Assembly (NCBI GenBank): GCA_964564785.1
Contig: CAZMCT010000140.1
Location: 1-9,262, forward strand
Source: CAZMCT01 sp964564785
GTDB taxonomy: Bacteria > Planctomycetota > Phycisphaerae > UBA1845 > Fen-1342
Reading direction: 5' to 3'
DNA: 9,262 nt
Part shown: piece by piece, positions 1 to 4,357 of the stretch
Layout of the letters: every line of letters begins with the position of its first letter
Position numbering within the stretch: the stretch's first letter is position 1
Position numbers and translations under genes: made by a program
The notes under the pieces: generated by a model
Database searches by the model: none
What the model was told of the DNA's origin: nothing
The model's input: only the letters and a program-made list of their open reading frames with translations

Positions 1-41
1 CCGTTTCCGGTCGCCCCTTTTTGCGTGAACCGGTGATCGTT

Positions 42-46
42 GGAGG
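42..46 (+). promoter_or_regulatory. Ribosome binding site of the C15-like gene
   Basis: GGAGG lies 6 bases before the GTG at 53. It supports GTG 53 as the start, and the signal peptide begins immediately there. No convincing promoter hexamers are visible in the 41 bases upstream, so the promoter probably lies outside the window. Confidence 0.7.
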
Positions 47-52
47 ATTGAG

Positions 53-1105
53 GTGAAACGTAACTACCCACGGGTGCTGCTCGGCTGCGGACTGATCCTG
101 TTGTCGGCCGGCGTGACGGTTCGGGCACAGGATGTGCGGGAGTTCGAGGGTGCGGCACGGCTTTCGCCCCGCACTACGCCGTCCCCGACGCCCTTCATCC
201 CGCGCTCGCAAAACGGCCTGCCGAACGTCCTGCTGACGGGCTACTGGCCGCCGACCAACGAGATGCTGCGCCAGTTCAGCCCCAACCCGGATCAGAACCC
301 CGGCGGCTGGGTGGGCGAGAACTGGGAGGGCCGCGGGTACAACGTCTACGCCTTCTTCCCCGAATTCCCGGGTGGCACGAATCAGAATCCCAAGGGCGAC
401 GGCGACTTCGAAGTCGACTACCAGGACACCTCGGGCGACTGGTGGCCGCTGGTGGCCGAGCTCGCGCCCCTCGCGATCATCACCTTCAGCCGCGCGAACA
501 CCAGCAACGGCTGGGAGCTCGAGGGCGGCAACCGCACGTATGCGATCGGCGACTGGACCAACGACTACCTCGCGCCGCTCCAGCCCACGCCCGAGCTGCC
601 CATCATGAGCGAGCCGCCCGGCACCGAGCGCTATTCGACGCTGCCGATCGACGAGATCATCGCGGCCGTTACGGCCAGCGGCGCGAACGTCGACCCCTTC
701 TCGACCGTGATTGATGAGGGTCGGTTCCTCTCGAACTTCATCGGCTATCACGGCTGCTGGTATCACGTCCTGCACGCCGACCCGGCCGACCCGGCGTACA
801 ACGTCGCCGGCGGGCACATCCACGTCGGCCGCTATACCGCGCTGGCCGACGCGGTGCTGGCGACCGAGGTCACGGTCCGGACGCTGCTGGACTATGTGGA
901 TTCAGTGGTGGTCGTGCCGGGCGATGTCGATTGCGACGGCGTGGTCGGGTTCGGCGACATCAACCCCTTCGTGCTGGCGCTGACCGATCCGGCCGCGTTC
1001 GCCGCGCTGTATGACCGCTGTGCGCTGGGAAATCGCGACCTGGACGGCAGCGGCGCGGCCGACTTCGGTGACATCAACCCGTTCGTGGCGCTGCTGTCGC
1101 GGTAG
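53..1105 (+). CDS. Secreted pyroglutamyl-peptidase-like (C15 fold) protein with C-terminal EF-hand/dockerin-like module
   Basis: The 350-aa product starts with a signal peptide (KR, then a hydrophobic stretch at about 8-22, probable cleavage after VRA at 25), so it should be exported. Residues 57-285 resemble pyrrolidone carboxypeptidase (peptidase C15): VLLTG at 59-63, a TLPIDEII segment at 196-203 matching the family's LPIKRI region, and GGHIHVG at 253-259 carrying the expected catalytic His (H257). The family's nucleophile motif F-V-C-N reads F-L-S-N here, putting Ser227 where Cys is expected; Glu155 or Glu157 could be the acidic partner. Residues 290-347 hold two EF-hand-like loops (D291/D293/D295/D302 and D329/D331/S333/D340), each ending GDINPFV, with Cys294 and Cys323 possibly disulfide-bonded. 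The fold assignment is from remembered motifs. Activity is uncertain because of the Ser, and the protein may bind rather than cleave. The repeat cluster follows directly downstream. Confidence 0.75.
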   Translation: MKRNYPRVLLGCGLILLSAGVTVRAQDVREFEGAARLSPRTTPSPTPFIPRSQNGLPNVLLTGYWPPTNEMLRQFSPNPDQNPGGWVGENWEGRGYNVYAFFPEFPGGTNQNPKGDGDFEVDYQDTSGDWWPLVAELAPLAIITFSRANTSNGWELEGGNRTYAIGDWTNDYLAPLQPTPELPIMSEPPGTERYSTLPIDEIIAAVTASGANVDPFSTVIDEGRFLSNFIGYHGCWYHVLHADPADPAYNVAGGHIHVGRYTALADAVLATEVTVRTLLDYVDSVVVVPGDVDCDGVVGFGDINPFVLALTDPAAFAALYDRCALGNRDLDGSGAADFGDINPFVALLSR

Positions 1106-1143
1106 TCTCGCGGGCGGAGGTGGTACGAGCGTCGCGCCCATCC

Positions 1144-1168
1144 CCGCTCCCTCACGGTCGCGGCTCGG
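1144..1168 (+). repeat. Direct repeat A, copy 1
   Basis: This 25-bp copy begins CCGCTCCCTCACGGTCG. A second copy at 1227-1251 differs at only two positions (both C to T). The two copies bracket the hairpin pair at 1175-1218. I recall similar GCTCCCTCACGGTCGCGGC words recurring in planctomycete genomes, but have not checked this. Confidence 0.7.
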
Positions 1169-1174
1169 GTGTGG

Positions 1175-1218
1175 CTCAGCCGCCCCCGGCTGAGAGTTCA
1201 CCGCCGAGGGCGGCGGTG
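1175..1218. repeat. Tandem pair of perfect 8-bp-stem, 4-base-loop hairpins
   Basis: Hairpin 1 pairs CTCAGCCG (1175-1182) with CGGCTGAG (1187-1194) around a CCCC loop. Hairpin 2 pairs CACCGCCG (1199-1206) with CGGCGGTG (1211-1218) around an AGGG loop. Both stems are perfect and share a GCCG/CGGC core, and the hairpins are 4 bases apart. The same architecture, with an identical stem core, occurs inside the coding sequence at 2271-2396. They sit between the 3' ends of two convergent genes, so they could help termination, but no T-run follows. The element looks like an interspersed palindromic repeat. Confidence 0.8.
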
Positions 1219-1226
1219 CCCCAGGA

Positions 1227-1251
1227 CCGCTCCCTCATGGTCGTGGCTCGG
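1227..1251 (+). repeat. Direct repeat A, copy 2, overlapping the 3' end of the J-domain gene
   Basis: It is 23/25 identical to the copy at 1144-1168. On the minus strand it supplies the TGA stop (1237-1235) and roughly the last five codons (SEPRP) of the J-domain protein, so the repeat seems to have set the end of that gene. Confidence 0.7.
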
Positions 1252-1825
1252 ATTGTCGGTGCGCGGATTGGCGCGGGTCGGCAGGCGCCGGCAGACGGCC
1301 CTCGTCGTACGCCCGGCTCAGCCGCTCGTACGCCGCCTGGTAGGCCACAAACCGCACGTGGTACTCGTCACGGGCCGCGGCGTCCGGGGCCTTGTCCGGG
1401 TGCCAGCGCAACGACACCTCGCGCCAGGCGTGCTTGAGATCCTCGCGGCTGGCCGTTGCCGGCAGCTCGAACAACGCGAGTGCATCCGCTTCGGGCAGCC
1501 CGGCCGCCCGCCGCTCGACCTGCTCGGCCGCGGCCTGCCGCTCGTCGGGCGTGGCCGCGTCGCGCAGCCACTCCCAGTCCCACACATCCGGGAGCATGGC
1601 CCCCAGGCTCGTGCCCATCACGGTCAGGAAGCGCGTGAACGGCTTGCCCTTGAGCCCCAGCACGCCGTCGACCAGCAGGCCGGTGGCTGCGGCCGCCTTG
1701 CCGGTGACGCGGGCGGCGCGGGTCCGCTGGGCGGCGCGGGCGTCGCGGAGCAGCGGGGCGACGTCGTCGCGCCACACGCGGCGAAGAAAGCGGCGGAAGG
1801 CCTCGTTGTCGGCGGGCTGCGTCAT
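1235..1825 (-). CDS. Small J-domain (DnaJ-like) protein
   Basis: The 196-aa product has a J-domain at its C-terminus (about 116-180): helix II KHAWREVSLRW, then the HPD triad at 142-144, then a helix III-like stretch (RFVAYQAAYERLSRAYDEG). It should therefore stimulate an Hsp70/DnaK ATPase. The N-terminal 115 residues are not a family I can name; they include a moderately hydrophobic patch (about 45-80, ending AMLPDVWDWEW) that might contact membrane or a client. There is no G/F region or zinc-finger domain, so it is not a general DnaJ but a class III-type J-protein. ATG 1825 was chosen over the longer frame to 1915 because it has a GGGGGC ribosome-site-like motif 5 bases upstream and because the extra 30 residues look non-genic. 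It is divergent from the polytopic membrane gene. The last residues come from repeat A. Confidence 0.85.
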   Translation of the reverse strand: MTQPADNEAFRRFLRRVWRDDVAPLLRDARAAQRTRAARVTGKAAAATGLLVDGVLGLKGKPFTRFLTVMGTSLGAMLPDVWDWEWLRDAATPDERQAAAEQVERRAAGLPEADALALFELPATASREDLKHAWREVSLRWHPDKAPDAAARDEYHVRFVAYQAAYERLSRAYDEGRLPAPADPRQSAHRQSEPRP

Positions 1826-1978
1826 GCGTCGCCCCCTGTTATAACATCGCGCCGGCGTACTGGGCAGCGAGTGAATTGCGGTGAACCCCGCGAGTCCGGC
1901 GCAGGCCGGCCGCAATCGGACGGTCCCGGCCCCGACCGGCGGGAAGCGGCTCTTCGCGCGGCAGCAACGGAAACACTC
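1826..1978. other. Divergent intergenic region with a TGTTATAACA palindrome
   Basis: This 153-bp region separates the minus-strand J-domain gene from the plus-strand membrane gene and must hold the promoter of at least one of them. A perfect 10-bp palindrome TGTTATAACA sits at 1837-1846, an AT-rich island in GC-rich DNA. It offers a -10-like TATAAC on both strands. No good -35 partner is visible at the usual spacing on either side, and on the minus strand it would leave only a very short leader. Promoter or operator roles are both possible. Confidence 0.35.
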
Positions 1979-3628
1979 GTGAATCTCCTGGCGGCGATCA
2001 CGCTGATCGAGTTCGAGACCGCACCGCTCGCCGCATGGACGGTGACTGCGGCCGCGCTCGCGTTTTCGGCCGTCGGCCGGCGATTGCCGCCGGGCATGGG
2101 CGAGGGGCTGTTCGTTGGCGGGCTCAGCGGCGGTTTACTGCTGCTGAACGCCGCGGCGCTGGCGAACGCGACCGACCCGAACACGCTCGCCGGCGCCAGT
2201 CTCGTCAGCCTCGCGGTGGTGTGGCTGCTGGTCGCGCTATGGGTCGAGCGTGCTCCGGGCAGCGCCGCCGCAAGTGGTACCGCCGCCCCGGGCAGTTCGG
2301 ATACCGGTGGCACAGCCGCCCTCGGCTGTGGTGGTCCAAGTGGTACCGCCGCCCCCGGCAGTGCGGATATCGGTGGCACAGCCGCCCTCGGCTGTGTCGA
2401 TCCGCGGCGGGCGATTCGCTCCGACCTCGCACTGCACGCGACGCTGGCCGCGGCCATGCTGGGGCTGGCCGCACTGCTCAGCGGCGACGGACCCGATACG
2501 GGGCTGACGCTGGTGCGCGTGCTGCTGCTCGGGCTACTCCTAGCGCTGGGCGTGGCCGTGCGAATCTGGCGACCGGGTCCGTTCAGCCGCTATCCGCTGA
2601 TCGGTGGTCTGGTCGTCGTCGTGTGGATCGCCCATATCCCCTTGCCGGTGTCGGACTCGCGATTGCCACTGCTGCTGCTTGCGCTCGGCCTGCTCGCGCT
2701 GCTGGCGACGCTCGCGTGTGTCCTGGTCGACTGGCGCCGTCGTGTATGGCTCTGGCGCACGGCCCCCGAACGGCTCGTGGAATCGGCGCGTCGGCACGGG
2801 GCTCTGTTTGCCCCGGTGATCGTGACGTGTGCGGCGGTGGGGCTGGCGGCGTTGCGAATTCCCTTTGCGGCGCCGACTGCGGTGGCGGTCTTCTTCGCGG
2901 CCTACGCGGCCCTGATCGTGGGCCATTGCCGCGCGTCCGTACCGCTGGGTGAGTTCGGCTTGGTGCTCGCAGCCGAAGCGATCTGCCTGGCGTCGCTGTC
3001 CTGGCTGCCGGCCGCGCCCGGGGGCGGATTCATCGGCCTGGGGCTGGCAGGCGCATATTTCCTGTGGGTGGCGCGGTTCTGGAGCCAGCAGCTCGACGAG
3101 GGGCGGGCCTGGACCACGTCCGGGCGGTTGATTCCATCAGCCCGGCGGCTCGGGTACCTGATCGCGGCGGTCGAGCTGGCTGCGGCCGGCCTGCTGGCGC
3201 TGCGGGGCGCGGGTCCGACGGGGGGGTGGGGGCTGGCGGCCGGGCTGGTGCTGCTGCTGCACTGGACGCTGCTGGTGGGAGATGCGGCGCGTGAGAACTC
3301 GGTGCCGGCGGCCCTGGTGAGCTGGTTCAGCCTGCTGGCGGCGCTGTTCGCGCTGCGCGGCGCGGTGACGGCGTGGGTGGGCGTCGAACTGCCGCCGGCC
3401 GTGGTGCTGACGGCGGCCGCTCTGTTCGGAGCCGCGCGCGTGCCACGAGCCAGCGCGGAAACGGCGTGGGTGCAGAACGCGCACGTGGCCGGGTTGCTGC
3501 CCGTGCTGGCGCTGTACGATTTCACTTGGGGGGGGTCGAGTGCCCGGCCTGCGACCGGCGTGGCGGCGGGGATGGCGCTGCTGCTGGTACTGGCCCTGCG
3601 ATGGCGGGGTTGGCGTGCGGGGCGGTGA
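1979..3628 (+). CDS. Polytopic membrane protein of unknown function
   Basis: The 549-aa product is dominated by Leu/Ala/Val/Gly hydrophobic segments. I count about 14-16 possible membrane spans, for example near residues 17-32, 42-60, 73-89, 150-166, 177-194, 206-222, 228-250, 276-293, 299-315, 325-345, 350-366, 392-408, 415-433, 444-461, 468-484, 500-514 and 525-540. I recognise no catalytic or transport motif. The loop at 98-140 is made of two copies of a 22-residue Gly/Ala/Ser repeat encoded by hairpin DNA. GTG 1979 is chosen because the same frame further upstream runs antisense to the J-domain gene and does not look protein-like. The ribosome site is weak (GGAA 7 bases upstream), so nearby starts (GTG 1879, ATG 2035) remain possible. 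It ends 66 bp before the MntR-like gene and may be co-transcribed with it. Two G-runs lie in its 3' third. Confidence 0.75.
   Translation: MNLLAAITLIEFETAPLAAWTVTAAALAFSAVGRRLPPGMGEGLFVGGLSGGLLLLNAAALANATDPNTLAGASLVSLAVVWLLVALWVERAPGSAAASGTAAPGSSDTGGTAALGCGGPSGTAAPGSADIGGTAALGCVDPRRAIRSDLALHATLAAAMLGLAALLSGDGPDTGLTLVRVLLLGLLLALGVAVRIWRPGPFSRYPLIGGLVVVVWIAHIPLPVSDSRLPLLLLALGLLALLATLACVLVDWRRRVWLWRTAPERLVESARRHGALFAPVIVTCAAVGLAALRIPFAAPTAVAVFFAAYAALIVGHCRASVPLGEFGLVLAAEAICLASLSWLPAAPGGGFIGLGLAGAYFLWVARFWSQQLDEGRAWTTSGRLIPSARRLGYLIAAVELAAAGLLALRGAGPTGGWGLAAGLVLLLHWTLLVGDAARENSVPAALVSWFSLLAALFALRGAVTAWVGVELPPAVVLTAAALFGAARVPRASAETAWVQNAHVAGLLPVLALYDFTWGGSSARPATGVAAGMALLLVLALRWRGWRAGR
2271..2396 (+). 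repeat. In-frame direct repeat of a hairpin unit inside a coding sequence
   Basis: Two 60-bp units (2271-2330 and 2337-2396) match at 57 of 60 positions. Their 66-bp period is exactly 22 codons, so the frame is kept. Each unit holds a perfect hairpin, CACAGCCG paired with CGGCTGTG around CCCT (2311-2330 and 2377-2396), and an upstream imperfect one (ACCGCCG...CGGCAG). The stem core and loop size are those of the intergenic hairpins at 1175-1218. Encoded residues 98-140 fall in a loop between predicted membrane spans. The three differences between units give one silent change, one Ser/Ala change and one Thr/Ile change. Confidence 0.85.
3528..3535 (+). repeat. Run of eight G near the 3' end of the membrane protein gene
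   Basis: G8 at 3528-3535 encodes part of DFTWGGSS, about 31 codons before the stop. A G7 run also lies at 3220-3226. Gain of one G in the longer run would shift reading into a frame that stays open to 3768, past the start of the MntR-like gene. Confidence 0.6.
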
Positions 3629-3694
3629 CCCCTGTCGGGGACGCGGACGGACGGCTACAGTTGCCCCGCGTGACCGGACGGCGGAGCGAAACGC

Positions 3695-4186
3695 GTGGCA
3701 GCGAATCGCGTGAGGAAATCGGAGGCACGGCGGCGGCGCGGGCGAGCGCCGGATCGCAAGGCGGGTGAGCCGCGGGCCGTGTCGGAACAGGCGGCGAGCT
3801 TCTCGCGCGTGCGGCAGGACCATTCCGGAGAGATCGCCGAGGATTACGTGCAGCTTGTCGCCCAGTTGATTCGCGACGAGGGCGAGGCGCGCACCGTGGA
3901 CATCGCGCGGCGCCTGGGGGTCTCGCACGTGACCGTGACGAAGACGATGGCGCGCCTGCGGCGCGAGGGCCTGATCCGCTCCGAACCGTACCGGGCGATC
4001 TTTCTGACCCGCTTGGGGCGGCGGCTCGCAGAGCGGGCCGAAGCCCGGCACCACCTGCTCGTTCAGTTTCTACGGCACCTCGGGGTGAACGCGGCCGACG
4101 CCGAGACCGACGCCGAAGGGATGGAGCACCACGTGAGCGAGGCGACCATTCGCGCAATCCGTAACTTCATGGAGAGCGGCGGGTAA
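3695..4186 (+). CDS. mntR: MntR-like DtxR-family metal-responsive transcriptional regulator
   Basis: The 163-aa product matches the MntR family: an N-terminal winged helix-turn-helix (about 62-112, with ARRLGVSHVTVTKTMARL) and a helical dimerisation/metal domain carrying DAEGMEHHVS. By remembered alignment to Bacillus MntR, D50, H119, E141, E144 and H145 match ligands D8, H77, E99, E102 and H103, but the E11 position is Gln53. There is no C-terminal SH3-like domain, as is usual for MntR. The family represses manganese uptake genes or controls export when Mn(II) binds; no transporter recognisable as such is next to it. GTG 3695 has GGAG 8 bases upstream and gives an Arg/Lys-rich extension; E. 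coli MntR also has an N-terminal tail. GTG 3779 is a shorter alternative start. The polytopic membrane gene ends 66 bp upstream. Confidence 0.88.
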   Translation: MAANRVRKSEARRRRGRAPDRKAGEPRAVSEQAASFSRVRQDHSGEIAEDYVQLVAQLIRDEGEARTVDIARRLGVSHVTVTKTMARLRREGLIRSEPYRAIFLTRLGRRLAERAEARHHLLVQFLRHLGVNAADAETDAEGMEHHVSEATIRAIRNFMESGG

Positions 4187-4246
4187 CCGCCCGCGCTCCG
4201 CGCGGCCAGCCATCCCGGGTGCCGTCGGCCGTCGGTGCTGCCGCGG

Positions 4247-4274
4247 TTGTCCGCCGCCGGGCGGGTCCTATAAT
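4247..4274 (+). promoter_or_regulatory. Sigma70-type promoter
   Basis: A perfect -10 TATAAT (4269-4274) is preceded, after a 16-bp spacer, by TTGTCC (4247-4252; 4 of 6 matches to TTGACA). The hexamer stands out in very GC-rich sequence. Transcription would start near 4281, giving a leader of about 77 bases before ATG 4358. It would drive the 654-aa membrane protein separately from the MntR-like gene, which ends at 4186. Confidence 0.6.
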
Positions 4275-4306
4275 GGCCGGCCAACCTCCTGCATTGCTGG
4301 CCGGCC
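4275..4306. repeat. Pair of GGCCGGCC palindromes at the promoter start site
   Basis: GGCCGGCC occurs at 4275-4282 (extended to TGGCCGGCCA, 4274-4283) and again at 4299-4306, with a 24-bp period. The first abuts the -10 and covers the expected start site, so the pair could be an operator or form a leader stem. The same 8-mer also occurs elsewhere in the window, including inside genes (for example 3184-3191 and 4852-4859), so chance is a serious alternative. Confidence 0.3.
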
Positions 4307-4347
4307 GGGCTGCGGGGCTCTGGTCGGGCGGCGTGACCCGCAGGCGT

Positions 4348-4353
4348 GGAGGT
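4348..4353 (+). promoter_or_regulatory. Ribosome binding site of the 654-aa membrane protein gene
   Basis: GGAGGT is followed after 4 bases by ATG 4358. The in-frame GTG at 4346 overlaps this motif, so ATG 4358 is the better start. Confidence 0.65.
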
Positions 4354-4357
4354 ATCC

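Noticed and set aside
1169..1978. Long upstream extension of the polytopic membrane protein reading frame
   Set aside because: It runs antisense to the J-domain gene, is Arg/Gly/Pro-rich without recognisable domains, and crosses the repeat cluster. The membrane protein character only begins near 1979.
2271..2396. Possible short CRISPR array
   Set aside because: There are only two units, the 6-bp spacing is far too short for spacers, and the units are translated in frame with hairpins matching an interspersed repeat.
3629..3694. Possible intrinsic terminator (CCCC TGTC GGGG) after the polytopic gene
   Set aside because: The stem is only 4 bp with no T-run, so co-transcription with the regulator remains likely.
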